Assembly (NCBI GenBank): GCA_043813895.1
Contig: JBDRKQ010000237.1
Coordinates: 1 to 14,273 of the forward strand
Origin: CAZTAR01 sp043813895
GTDB lineage: Bacteria; Planctomycetota; Phycisphaerae; UBA1845; UTPLA1
DNA length: 14,273 nt
Direction of reading: 5' to 3'
A program made the position numbers and the translations under genes. The notes under the pieces are model-generated. The model was given only the letters and a program-made list of their open reading frames with translations. It was not told the origin of the DNA and did no database searches. Below are positions 1 through 7,388 of the stretch, one piece after another; the stretch's first letter is position 1; every line of letters starts with the position of its first letter.

Positions 1-1
1 G

Positions 2-3000
2 GTGGTGCCGAACGGCGGTCCCGGGCCCGGGCCCGACCCGACGCCGGAAGGCTTCCCGGGCAAGGTCACCGGTCCGAACCCGATGGATGAGGCGGAGAAC
101 GTGGACGTTACCACGACGCTCACCTGGACAAGCGGCGAGGATGCGGAAAGCTACGACGTCTACTTGGGCAAGGTGAGGACGGCCGTTGAAGACGCAACGA
201 TCAGCACCGGCGCCATCTTCCGCGGCAACCAGGAGGAAACGGAGTTCGATCCCGAGGGCCTCGATCCCGACACGGAGTACTTCTGGCGCGTGGACTCTCG
301 AAACACGATCGGCGTGACAAAGGGCGATCTCTATCAATTCAAGACAGCGGTAGCGCCGAAGAAAGCAAAGGACTTCCAGCCGGTTGACGGAACGACGACA
401 GCGCCGGTGAAGCAGGTCCTCCAATGGAAGGCCGGCAAGGGCGCGACGAGTCACGACGTTTACTTCGGCAAGGTCGAGGCCGATGTCGAGAACGCGACGA
501 CGGACGACGAAGACGTGTTCATCGGCAACCAGACGGGCTTGGCTTACGACCCCGAGGACGAGGACGCCGATGAAGCCGGCGAACTGCTTGCGTCAACAAC
601 GTACTACTGGCGAATCGACGAGGTCGGCCCGGGCGGCACCACCAAGGGCGACGTCCTCATGTTCCAGACCACGGCTTTGCCCGCCGCGGTGACCAACCCG
701 ATTCCGGCTGACGGTGCGATCGGTGTGGTGGCGACACAGAACCTGAGCTGGTCGGCCGTTCCGTCGGTCGAGAGCTTCGACGTGTACTTCGGTTTTGACC
801 CGGTTGCAGTCGGCGATGCTACGCGGAGCAGTCCCGAGTTCGAGGGCAATCAGACGTCGAAGGTGTTCGATCCCGGTGATTTGTTCGGCTCGACCATCTA
901 CTACTGGCGGATCGACACGCTGGGCCCGGGCGGCACGTCCAAGGGCGTCGTGTTCACCTTCACGACGGCGGAGCCTCCGGCGCAGGTAGAAGGACCGTTC
1001 AGCCCCGAGGACAACGCAACGGACGTGGATGTGAACAGCATTCTCGAGTGGAACGTCGGCATCGGTGGCGGCGTGACAGACAGCTTCGACGTGTACTTCA
1101 GCACGAGCGCAAGTGCGGTCGTCAACGGCTCTGCCTCGGCCCTCCAGGGGAACCAAGACGTCCTGGTCACGACGTGGGACCCGCTCGGCATGAGCCCGGA
1201 CACGGATTACTACTGGCGGATCGACGCCGTCGGCCCCGGCGGTACGACGACCGGCCAGCTTCTCACGTTCCATACAGGCGCTCTCCCGGCGCCGGCCGAG
1301 TTCCCCGTTCCGTCCAACAGCGCGGAGTGCGTCGAACTCGACGTGTTGCTCGAATGGACCGCAGGCGTTGGAGCGACAAGCCACAACGTGTACCTCGGAA
1401 AGAATCAGACTGCGGTGCAAAACGCGGACATGTTTGACACCGAGTTCCTCGGCGGAACAGTGAATCCCTTCTTTGACCCCGGTCCGCTCGAGGGCGACAC
1501 GCTGTACTACTGGCGCATCGACGAGCACTCGACGGGCGGCAACACGAAGGGACCAGTCTGGAGCTTCACCACCGCGCCGGACATGGCAACGAATCCCGTA
1601 CCGCTCCACGAAGATACCGGCATCGAACTCGACGCGACGCTGGAATGGGACGCAGGCGCAGGAGCGCTGTCGCACAACGTGTACTTCGGCAAGGTCGAGG
1701 CGGACGTGGAGAACGCCACGCCCACCACGCCCGGCATATTCAAGGGCAACCAGCCTGGGACAGCCTACACCCCGGTGAACCTCAAAGGCGCGACGACCTA
1801 CTACTGGCGAATCGACGAGGTCGGCGATCCGGCCGACTGCATCACCCCAGGCGAGGTGTGGTCGTTCTTCACTGGCGCGGGCCCGGCGGCGAAGCCGATC
1901 ACGCCCGACGATGGCGACAGTTGTGTGGAACTCGAACCGACGCTGACGTGGAACGCGGGCATCGGGGCGGTGTCGCACGACATCTACTTTGGCATCAGCG
2001 AGACCGCCGTCGAAGATGCCACCCGTGCGAGCCCCCAGTACAAGGGCAACAAGTTGCTGGGCACGGAATCGTTCACGCCAGCGGGACCGCTGGATGGCTG
2101 CACCGCCTACTTCTGGCGGGTCGACGAACTCGATGCGGACGAACACGTAACCAAGGGCGACGTTTGGCAGTTCGAGACGACCGTCGGCGCTGCGTCCGAG
2201 CCCGAGCCCGAGGACGCTGACGTCGGCATCGACGTCAACACAGTGCTCTCGTGGACCGCGGCATCGGGCGCGACGAGCTACAACGTGTACCTCGACACCG
2301 TCAACCCACCGGTCGCCTTCCAGGGCAACCAGGCAGGCACGACGTTCGAACCCGACACGCTTGACGGCGGCGAAACGTACTACTGGCGAATCGACCCCGT
2401 CGGCTGCTGCACGGAAGAGGGCGAAGTGTGGTCGTTCACCACCGGCGCGGGCCAGGCGACGGACCCCGATCCGTTCGACGGCGAAGCCGGCGTGGAGGTC
2501 GAACCGATGCTCTCATGGACACCGGACCCGCTGGCGACGAGCCAGGACGTCTACTTCGGCACGAACTTCACGGCCGTGCAGGACGCGACGCACACGAGCC
2601 CGGAGTTCCAGGGCAACCAGGCCGGCTCGCTGTTCTTCCCGGGACCGCTGACGGGGATGGCCTTCCATTACTGGCGGATCGACTCTGTCACTGTCGACGG
2701 CACGACCAAGGGGGAAACCTGGCAGTTCCGCACCGGGCCGGGCCAGGCGACGAACCCGATCCCGAACGACTTCGCCGATGACGTGGCGATCGACACCCTG
2801 CTGCAATGGACCAAGGGCGTCGGGGCAGCCTCGCACGACGTGTACTTCAGCACCTCGCTGGCGGACGTCGTCAACGGCGCGCCGGCGGCATTCCGCGGAA
2901 ACGTCGCCGGTACGATCTTCGATCCCGGCACACTGGCCGCCGACACGACGTACTACTGGCGGATCGACGAGGTGGCGGGCGGTGGTTCGGTCAAGACCGA

Positions 3001-3364
3001 GGGCGACGTGTGGGAGTTCACCACACTCGCGCCACCGGACCAGGTGGGTTCGCCCACGCCGGCGAACAACGCAACGAATCAGCCGACGACGCTGACGCTG
3101 GGTTGGGCGGCCGCCTCGGGCGCGACTCGCTACCACGTGTACTTCATCGAAGAAGCGGCGAACAGCGCCCTGCCGCCGGGTGAACGCATCAACGTCGCCA
3201 CGCCGACAAGCCCGAACACCATGTACCAGGGCAGCCAGACGTCGCGGACCTACGATCCCGGGACCCTGGCCGCCGGCACGACGACCCACCTCTGGCGCAT
3301 CGACGCTGTGAACGACGCAGGCGTGACCCAAGGCGTCGTATGGCGATTCACGACCGAACCGTAA
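2..3364 (+). CDS. Giant repeat protein with eleven fibronectin-III-like domains (5'-partial)
   Basis: The frame is open to the left edge, so the true start and any signal peptide lie upstream; the GTG codons at 2 and 5 are not credible starts. After a Gly/Pro-rich linker (about residues 4-20) there are eleven tandem domains of about 95 residues. Each begins with a P-x-P-x-D/N-x-A turn and continues with L-x-W-x-A-G-x-G-A, (S/T)-H-(D/N)-V-Y-F-G-K, G-N-Q, a D-P-G/E-x-L turn, Y-Y-W-R-I-D and K-G-x-V-W-x-F-T-T. This is the beta-sandwich pattern of Fn3-like domains common in large Planctomycetota secreted proteins, where they act as spacers or adhesive stalks. The protein ends directly after the last domain with no visible membrane anchor or sorting signal. 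Domain 8 (about residues 739-826) is shortened between the VYL strand and GNQ. The function of the missing N-terminal part cannot be inferred; an extracellular location is likely. Confidence 0.85.
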   Translation: MVPNGGPGPGPDPTPEGFPGKVTGPNPMDEAENVDVTTTLTWTSGEDAESYDVYLGKVRTAVEDATISTGAIFRGNQEETEFDPEGLDPDTEYFWRVDSRNTIGVTKGDLYQFKTAVAPKKAKDFQPVDGTTTAPVKQVLQWKAGKGATSHDVYFGKVEADVENATTDDEDVFIGNQTGLAYDPEDEDADEAGELLASTTYYWRIDEVGPGGTTKGDVLMFQTTALPAAVTNPIPADGAIGVVATQNLSWSAVPSVESFDVYFGFDPVAVGDATRSSPEFEGNQTSKVFDPGDLFGSTIYYWRIDTLGPGGTSKGVVFTFTTAEPPAQVEGPFSPEDNATDVDVNSILEWNVGIGGGVTDSFDVYFSTSASAVVNGSASALQGNQDVLVTTWDPLGMSPDTDYYWRIDAVGPGGTTTGQLLTFHTGALPAPAEFPVPSNSAECVELDVLLEWTAGVGATSHNVYLGKNQTAVQNADMFDTEFLGGTVNPFFDPGPLEGDTLYYWRIDEHSTGGNTKGPVWSFTTAPDMATNPVPLHEDTGIELDATLEWDAGAGALSHNVYFGKVEADVENATPTTPGIFKGNQPGTAYTPVNLKGATTYYWRIDEVGDPADCITPGEVWSFFTGAGPAAKPITPDDGDSCVELEPTLTWNAGIGAVSHDIYFGISETAVEDATRASPQYKGNKLLGTESFTPAGPLDGCTAYFWRVDELDADEHVTKGDVWQFETTVGAASEPEPEDADVGIDVNTVLSWTAASGATSYNVYLDTVNPPVAFQGNQAGTTFEPDTLDGGETYYWRIDPVGCCTEEGEVWSFTTGAGQATDPDPFDGEAGVEVEPMLSWTPDPLATSQDVYFGTNFTAVQDATHTSPEFQGNQAGSLFFPGPLTGMAFHYWRIDSVTVDGTTKGETWQFRTGPGQATNPIPNDFADDVAIDTLLQWTKGVGAASHDVYFSTSLADVVNGAPAAFRGNVAGTIFDPGTLAADTTYYWRIDEVAGGGSVKTEGDVWEFTTLAPPDQVGSPTPANNATNQPTTLTLGWAAASGATRYHVYFIEEAANSALPPGERINVATPTSPNTMYQGSQTSRTYDPGTLAAGTTTHLWRIDAVNDAGVTQGVVWRFTTEP
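65..3361 (+). repeat. Eleven tandem Fn3-like coding repeats
   Basis: Eleven units of about 270-310 bp each encode one domain. They are easily phased by the W-R-(I/V)-D codons (TACTGGCG[G/A/C]ATCGAC), with variants YFWRVD in units 1 and 7, HYWRID in unit 9 and HLWRID in unit 11. Units 5, 6 and 7 share the acidic C/G-I-V-E-L-type entry (CVELD, GIELD, CVELE), which hints at local duplication. Units 6 and 7 also share extra length or cysteine near the end, as in the ADCITPGEVW stretch. Confidence 0.85.
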
Positions 3365-3379
3365 GGCACGAGGTTATGA

Positions 3380-3395
3380 CGCGCCGCGCGGCGCG
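3380..3395. repeat. 16-bp perfect palindrome just after the repeat-protein stop
   Basis: CGCGCCGCGCGGCGCG is its own reverse complement and starts 16 bases after the stop codon. No T-run follows on either strand, so it is not a standard intrinsic terminator. It could fold back in the 3' UTR or be a protein site; nothing in the sequence decides this. Confidence 0.5.
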
Positions 3396-3442
3396 AGTCG
3401 TTGATTCGCCGCATGGCGCAGTGACATAGCGAAGACACTCCA

Positions 3443-3494
3443 ACGACCAGCCGTCGACTTCGGGTGAACAACGCCCGAGTCGGCCGCTGGTCGT
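3443..3494. repeat. Long near-perfect hairpin in the convergent gap
   Basis: Outer arms ACGACCAGC (3443-3451) and GCTGGTCGT (3486-3494) are perfect complements. Inside, GTCGACT pairs with AGTCGGC (one G-U pair), then CGGG pairs with CCCG, leaving a 9-base loop. The total is about 20 pairs broken only by one mismatch and one bulged T. It lies between the convergent ends of the repeat-protein gene and scpB, where it could end or stabilise transcripts from either side. No poly-T follows. Confidence 0.6.
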
Positions 3495-3532
3495 CTCTTA
3501 TCCCCCACGACAAGCACCCCAAGCCCACGGAT

Positions 3533-3615
3533 CGGACTTCGCGCACACATTCTCAATCGAGCCGATCCCCAAGCCTCAGGGACGTTCGCAATCCCGAGTA
3601 ACCCAATCCGTGGGC
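3533..3615. repeat. 10-bp inverted repeat flanking a 63-base loop
   Basis: GCCCACGGAT (3533-3542) and ATCCGTGGGC (3606-3615) are perfect complements and enclose a G/C-rich segment with no open frame of interest. Together with the hairpin just upstream it fills the gap 3365-3716, in which I see no gene. It may be the outer stem of a structured RNA or a remnant of a repeat element. Confidence 0.4.
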
Positions 3616-3716
3616 CCAGGACCCGGCAGCCCCGCCACAACACACGAAACACCACCCACCAGGGCTTTGCCGTTTGGCGGATCGGCCATTCATCTTGTTC
3701 TGGCGCAACGCCCTAC

Positions 3717-4712
3717 TTACGATTGAGGCAACGCATTGGAGCCCCCATCATCGTCGCCAGGGGTGGCGGTCAACTCGTCCTCGTCCGAAGGCGCATCGGA
3801 CTCGATGTCCTCCGGTGTGACGGCAGGCTCGCCGAGTTCATCGCCCTCGTCTTGCTCAACTAGAGTCAGGGATGTCGTGGTTGCATCTTCCTCGACTGGA
3901 CTTGTGGATTCCGCAGCTTCATCTTGCTCAACTGGAGCCGTGGTTTCGTCTTGTTCAACTGGACTTGTGGATTCCGTAGTTTCATCTTGCTCGACGAGAG
4001 TCAGGGATACCGCGGGTTCATCTTGCTCGGCCTGCGCATCCGAGACGACCGGGGCGTCTGCCGTTGGGGCGTCGCCTGTGGTCAGCGCTTCGATCTGCGG
4101 CAGATCCTCCAGCGATGGCAGCCCGAAGATCTGGAGAAACCGTTTGGTCGTGCCGTAGAGCAACGGTCGGCCCAGGTCCTCCGCGCGGCCGACGATCTTG
4201 GCGAGGTTCATTTCGCGGAGGCGGTTGAGAAGATCCCCCGCGGCGACCCCGCGGACCGCCTCGATGTCCGCACGGGTGCAAGGCTGCTTGTAGGCGACGA
4301 TCGCCAGCGTCTCGAGGGCGGCTGGAGAGAGCTTCGTCTCCTGCCGGGTGCGAATCAGCTTCTTGAGCCAAGTGTTGTACGCCGGCAGGGTGAGCATCTG
4401 GTAACCGTCTGCGATGTTCTCTATCCTGAATGCCAGACCATGCTCGGCGTACTCGGCGTTAAGCTCCTCAATGTGCTTGCGAACGTCGCGCGCACTTCCA
4501 ACCCCCAGAACGGCAGCGATCTTCGGCGCCGGCATCGGAGAGTCGGCGGCGAAGAGAATCGCCTCTACGACGCGCTGAGGACGGATCTCCCGGACCTCAT
4601 CCGGCCGGATGTCAGTCTCGGCTGCGGGATGCACCTCATCCTGAGCGGGCTCCGTCGGCGTGGTGTCTTCCCATTCCGTCATAGGTTCCATTGTCGAGGC
4701 GGGACCATCCAT
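3717..4712 (-). CDS. scpB: Segregation and condensation protein B (ScpB) with an acidic repeat tail
   Basis: ScpB is the kite-type winged-helix subunit that binds ScpA in the SMC-ScpAB complex and helps chromosome compaction and segregation in the cytoplasm. Residues about 45-206 form the family core: VVEAILFAADSPM (48-60) in the first winged helix, ETLAIVAYKQPCTRADIEAVRG (134-155) in the second, and GRPLLYGTTKRFLQIFGLPS (181-200), the signature close to the C-terminal end of the family. An acidic N-terminal extension of about 40 residues and a tail of about 125 residues are added; the family is usually about 180-250 residues. The tail carries six copies of an E-Q-D-E motif (residues 229-289). 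The start at 4712 has GGAG eight bases upstream. No scpA is adjacent, which is unusual because scpA and scpB are often neighbours. A separate promoter is visible upstream. Confidence 0.93.
   Translation of the reverse strand: MDGPASTMEPMTEWEDTTPTEPAQDEVHPAAETDIRPDEVREIRPQRVVEAILFAADSPMPAPKIAAVLGVGSARDVRKHIEELNAEYAEHGLAFRIENIADGYQMLTLPAYNTWLKKLIRTRQETKLSPAALETLAIVAYKQPCTRADIEAVRGVAAGDLLNRLREMNLAKIVGRAEDLGRPLLYGTTKRFLQIFGLPSLEDLPQIEALTTGDAPTADAPVVSDAQAEQDEPAVSLTLVEQDETTESTSPVEQDETTAPVEQDEAAESTSPVEEDATTTSLTLVEQDEGDELGEPAVTPEDIESDAPSDEDELTATPGDDDGGSNALPQS
3846..4028 (-). repeat. Tandem EQDE repeats in the ScpB tail
   Basis: Six imperfect units of about 9-12 codons start with EQDE or EEDA and end in SLTLV or STSPV (EQDEPAVSLTLV, EQDETTESTSPV, EQDETTAPV, EQDEAAESTSPV, EEDATTTSLTLV, EQDEGD). 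They are recognisable at DNA level as repeated TCATCTTGCTCAACTGGA-like words on the + strand. They encode a disordered acidic, Ser/Thr-rich segment that probably changes length by slippage. Confidence 0.8.
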
Positions 4713-4745
4713 GGCAAGGACTCCGTTGTTCAGCCAGAGCGGCCG

Positions 4746-4775
4746 ATTCTACCCGCCCACGACCGTGCCGTCCAA
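4746..4775 (-). promoter_or_regulatory. Likely sigma-70-type promoter of scpB
   Basis: Read on the minus strand: TTGGAC (4775-4770), an 18-base spacer, then TAGAAT (4751-4746). The -10 matches five of six consensus bases. Transcription would start near 4739, giving a leader of about 27 bases that contains the Shine-Dalgarno GGAG. This suggests scpB is transcribed separately from the sirtuin gene upstream. Confidence 0.5.
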
Positions 4776-4860
4776 ACAACTTCGGTTTTCGTCGCTACAA
4801 GGGGGCCCTCTGCGCCCTCCACCCTCTACGCTGCGGCTGGTTCGGCGGATCGTAACCGCC

Positions 4861-4882
4861 CGAAAAATAGGGTGTTTACCCG
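4861..4882 (-). terminator. Short hairpin followed by T-run, possible terminator of the arsC-sirtuin unit
   Basis: On the minus strand GGGT-AAAC-ACCC is followed by TATTTTTC. The stem is only four pairs, so it is weak. It is placed well, after the sirtuin gene and its structured 3' spacer and before the scpB promoter. Confidence 0.35.
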
Positions 4883-4919
4883 ATAGCGAGCCCCCGGTCC
4901 GCAATGTATCTTTAGCATA

Positions 4920-5005
4920 GCCGCCTATGGGTGTGGATGACTCTCCCCGAGCAGATTCTCCTTCCACCCACCACTCTTGGGCCTAAACCCACCCACGTAG
5001 GCGGC
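4920..5005 (-). other. Structured element between sirtuin gene and scpB (candidate RNA or 3' UTR fold)
   Basis: GCCGCCTA (5005-4998 on minus) pairs with TAGGCGGC, and after a two-base CG bulge TGGGTG pairs with CACCCA, giving a 14-pair closing stem around about 55 bases. Inside, GTGGA can pair with TCCAC in a competing arrangement, and the G-rich runs (GTGGGTGGG, GGTGGGTGG) could form other folds. On the + strand the right arm is followed by CTTTTTC, so it could also stop transcription coming from the opposite direction. No known RNA family was recognised with confidence. The rest of the gap (4713-5047) holds only the weak terminator and the scpB promoter. Confidence 0.45.
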
Positions 5006-5047
5006 CTTTTTCATGCGCAGTGCGGATCAGGAACGCCGGCCACGCGT

Positions 5048-5806
5048 CTACATCGCAGCCATCACAGCCGCCATTGTTTCGCCGATCGGCGCGTGGAGGG
5101 CCAAGTCCGCGATGCCGTCCAGCGGTGTCGGGTCTCGGTTCACGATCACCAGCCGCGCCCCACTCTCTCTTGCGACCTGTGGAAGCCGGGCGGCGGGATG
5201 CACGACCAGGCTCGTACCCATCGCGAGAAAGAGGTCGCAATCCTCCGACAACGCCACCGACTCCGCCCAGACGTCCTGCGGCAGATCCTGCCCAAATGAG
5301 ACCGTCATTGACTTGAGGATGCCCTCGCAGTCATCGCAAACCGGGGCTTCGTCGCCGGCCTCCAGCCGGGCTTGGATCTCCTCGGCGGAGTAGCGTTTGT
5401 CGCAACTCAGGCAGTGCACCTGCATCGCTGTCCCGTGGACTTCGAGGACGCGTTTGCTGCCCGCCCTTTGGTGCAATTCGTCGATGTTTTGCGTCACGAC
5501 CGCCTGAAAATGCCCCTCGGCTTCGAGCTTCGCCAGTGCGAGATGGCCCGCGTTGGGCTCAGCGGACATGAACTGCGGAACCGACTCCTTGCGGATCAGC
5601 CAGTAGCGCATCCGTTCTTCCGGATCAGTCAAGAAGTCCTGGTACATCACAGGCTGATGACGCGACCACACGCCGCCGGGGCTGCGAAAGTCCGCAATGC
5701 CGCTCTCGGTGCTGATCCCGGCGCCGGTAAACGCAACGCCGCGCCGCGTCTCGCCCAGCCACTGTGCAAGCAACTGCACGGCCTCGTTGTGCGATGGCTC
5801 AGTCAC
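5048..5806 (-). CDS. NAD-dependent protein deacylase, sirtuin (Sir2/CobB family)
   Basis: The enzyme removes acyl groups from lysines of cytoplasmic proteins using NAD, releasing nicotinamide and O-acyl-ADP-ribose. All the family hallmarks are present in its 252 residues: GAGIS (28-32) and GIADFRSPGGVW (36-47) for NAD binding, TQNIDELH (105-112), catalytic H124 in EVHGT, zinc cysteines C132/C135 and C157/C160, and GTSLVVHP near the C-terminus. The segment after GVW reads YQDFLTDPEERMRYW and has no obvious Tyr/Arg pair of the desuccinylase class, so deacetylation is the safer guess (inference). The start is GTG at 5806-5804, and the stop of arsC overlaps it (GTGA). A GGCGGG stretch ahead can serve as ribosome binding site. 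Translation is probably coupled to arsC. Confidence 0.93.
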   Translation of the reverse strand: MTEPSHNEAVQLLAQWLGETRRGVAFTGAGISTESGIADFRSPGGVWSRHQPVMYQDFLTDPEERMRYWLIRKESVPQFMSAEPNAGHLALAKLEAEGHFQAVVTQNIDELHQRAGSKRVLEVHGTAMQVHCLSCDKRYSAEEIQARLEAGDEAPVCDDCEGILKSMTVSFGQDLPQDVWAESVALSEDCDLFLAMGTSLVVHPAARLPQVARESGARLVIVNRDPTPLDGIADLALHAPIGETMAAVMAAM

Positions 5807-6246
5807 GGGTTTCCCGCCGGTGTGCCCGAGTGTTCTTCAAGAAAGCACGTCAGTCTCGCGCGTATCTCGTCCCGCACGCAACGGGCCTTCTCCAACGCGG
5901 CTTCTTCGTCGCCCAACATCATGGCCGGATCGTCGAACGGCCAGTGGAACGTCGCGATTCGGCCGACGAGCGCAGGGCAATGGGCCTGCGCGTAATCGCA
6001 AACGGTCACCACGTAGTCGAACTGACGACCAGTGAGTTCGTCGATGCCCTTGGAGACATGGCCGGAGATGTCGATGCCCACTTCCGCCATGACCACGATC
6101 GCCAGCGGATGGACGTACCAAGCCGGGTGCGACCCTGCGGAGAGAACCTCGAATCTGTCGCCCGCAAGCTGACACATGAGCCCCTCGGCCATCTGCGAAC
6201 GACAGCAGTTTCCGGTGCATACGAAGATGATGCTGGGTTTGGTCAT
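5803..6246 (-). CDS. arsC: Arsenate reductase, thioredoxin-coupled low-molecular-weight phosphatase type
   Basis: The protein reduces arsenate to arsenite in the cytoplasm through a cysteine relay. Its 147 residues match the Staphylococcus-type family length. The P-loop is C10-T-G-N-C-C-R16-S (C-x5-R). The relay cysteines C83 and C90 (VCDYAQAHC) are spaced seven apart, as C82 and C89 are in S. aureus ArsC. The aspartate of the WPFDDP motif (D105) is the family's general acid. A plain tyrosine phosphatase would lack the Cys pair. The ATG at 6246-6244 has no strong Shine-Dalgarno. The stop overlaps the sirtuin start. No arsR, arsB or acr3 gene is in view, so arsenite export must be encoded elsewhere. 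The permease upstream is 126 bases away, with a palindromic repeat in between. Confidence 0.92.
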   Translation of the reverse strand: MTKPSIIFVCTGNCCRSQMAEGLMCQLAGDRFEVLSAGSHPAWYVHPLAIVVMAEVGIDISGHVSKGIDELTGRQFDYVVTVCDYAQAHCPALVGRIATFHWPFDDPAMMLGDEEAALEKARCVRDEIRARLTCFLEEHSGTPAGNP

Positions 6247-6297
6247 GGCGAGCGGAACCGGTCATTTTGAACACACGATCACACACGGTCGGTGCGA

Positions 6298-6357
6298 GGG
6301 TGCCACTGGCGGCTCGTCCGCCAGTGAACACGGGCAGGCAAGCTGCCCGTGGCACCC
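6298..6357. repeat. Family (i) composite palindrome: two hairpins inside a GGGTGCC stem
   Basis: Outer arms GGGTGCC(AC) and (GT)GGCACCC enclose two perfect 9-bp hairpins: CACTGGCGG-ctcgt-CCGCCAGTG (6304-6326) and CACGGGCAG-gcaag-CTGCCCGTG (6329-6351). Both have 5-base loops, so the whole can fold as a three-way junction. It sits between the permease stop and the arsC start. The same element occurs in the opposite orientation at 9697-9781, and one hairpin arm occurs at 8453-8481. Confidence 0.85.
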
Positions 6358-6372
6358 ATCAGTTTACCAATC

Positions 6373-7317
6373 TCAGAGCATCTCGTCTGTGGTGCCCACA
6401 TGCCTCCGCCGCCTCTCCGCATCGAGCAGGATGAAGCCACCGAACAGCATCACGAAGCCGCTGATCCACTGTCCTTTCGTCAACACTTCGCCGAAGATCG
6501 CGACCGACGCCGCCGCGCAGAAGAACGGCGCCAATTGCACGATCGCCCCGCTGACCGCAACGCCCAACCGGGCGATCGACGCGTAGTAGAACACGTGCCC
6601 CAGCGCGATGCCTACGACGGCCGACACTACCAGGATCATCCAATTGAACGCGCTGAGGCGAAACACCGCCGTGCCCCCCGTCTCGCCGAACAAGAGCATC
6701 AACGCGACCATTCCAGCGGCCGTGTACAGCGAGATCACGGCAAACGAAGTTGCGGCCGGGATGTCCCGCATGTAGTGCCGCACGGACACGCCATAGAGCC
6801 CGAATACCGTGCCCGCGATCAAGCCCAGCACGATCCCGGTGGCCGTCGCCCCTTCGACCGGGGCCGCGCTGAACACGATGGTACCGGCCGCGCTGAGGAC
6901 GACCAGGAACAGCCCGATCCAGAACCGTGGGCTGCGGATCAGCAAGCGTTCGTCGGCGAACAGGATGAGGGCTCCGCAGGTCGAAGACACCAGCGCCACT
7001 CTCAGCAGGAACCCCGCCAGGCCCGGCCCGATGTAGTATGGAATCAGAGCAAAGCACACCTGACCGGCGCAGTTCACCACCGAGGGCACGATCGCCCGTC
7101 GCCAGAGGCCGTCCGGCAGCCGACCCCGCAATGTTGTGACGACCAGCAGCGGCAGCCACATCAGGGCGGACAGCCCGTAGCGCCACCCGTTGGCCGTCCA
7201 GCCGTCGATATACGGGGTCAAGTGCTTGAGGAACAGCAGAACGCTCGCCCAGCCCAGCAGAGTCAGGACGATGTAGAGAATGCCCGTTGCATCGTATTTG
7301 CTGCCGTGCGTCTGCAT
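6373..7317 (-). CDS. EamA/DMT-superfamily permease
   Basis: The 314-residue hydrophobic protein has about ten transmembrane segments arranged as two EamA halves, the usual size and layout of drug/metabolite transporters in the inner membrane. Typical features are the first segment GILYIVLTLLGWASVLLFLK, the GxxGxxLLR-like stretch in the first half, and in the second half VGIALGHVFYYASIARLG followed by QLAPFFCAAASVAIFGEVL, the family's conserved end region. The C-terminus ends in a basic stretch (RRRRH). I take the ATG at 7317-7315 as the start, because upstream in-frame codons encode a polar, unconserved extension reaching into the mdh promoter region. No strong Shine-Dalgarno is present. The substrate is unknown. 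It is divergent from mdh and lies upstream of arsC on the same strand. Confidence 0.85.
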   Translation of the reverse strand: MQTHGSKYDATGILYIVLTLLGWASVLLFLKHLTPYIDGWTANGWRYGLSALMWLPLLVVTTLRGRLPDGLWRRAIVPSVVNCAGQVCFALIPYYIGPGLAGFLLRVALVSSTCGALILFADERLLIRSPRFWIGLFLVVLSAAGTIVFSAAPVEGATATGIVLGLIAGTVFGLYGVSVRHYMRDIPAATSFAVISLYTAAGMVALMLLFGETGGTAVFRLSAFNWMILVVSAVVGIALGHVFYYASIARLGVAVSGAIVQLAPFFCAAASVAIFGEVLTKGQWISGFVMLFGGFILLDAERRRRHVGTTDEML

Positions 7318-7382
7318 CTCGGCAGTGTAGCTGTGATTCTTTCCAGCGGACAGCGGCCCTTCCCCTTCCGCTCGCCCGGATG

Positions 7383-7388
7383 TACAAT
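7383..7388 (+). promoter_or_regulatory. Possible -10 box of mdh
   Basis: TACAAT matches five of six -10 bases and would give an mdh leader of about 40 bases. The -35 position (7360-7365, TTCCCC) is poor, so this is tentative. Confidence 0.3.

Noticed and set aside
593..2146. 517-codon open frame on the minus strand inside the repeat gene
   Set aside because: It is antisense to a clear repeat-coding frame, and the encoded protein is Arg/Val-rich with no motifs. Long shadow frames are expected in GC-rich DNA. The same holds for the minus frame at 2513-3331.
3924..4886. 320-codon plus-strand frame over scpB
   Set aside because: It is antisense to the well-supported scpB gene and shows no recognisable domain or ribosome binding site.
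4863..5030. 6S RNA gene in the sirtuin-scpB spacer
   Set aside because: Length to the T-run is about right, but the main stem closes a loop of only about 55 bases, and I see no central bubble typical of 6S RNA or good promoter. It is kept only as an unassigned structured element.
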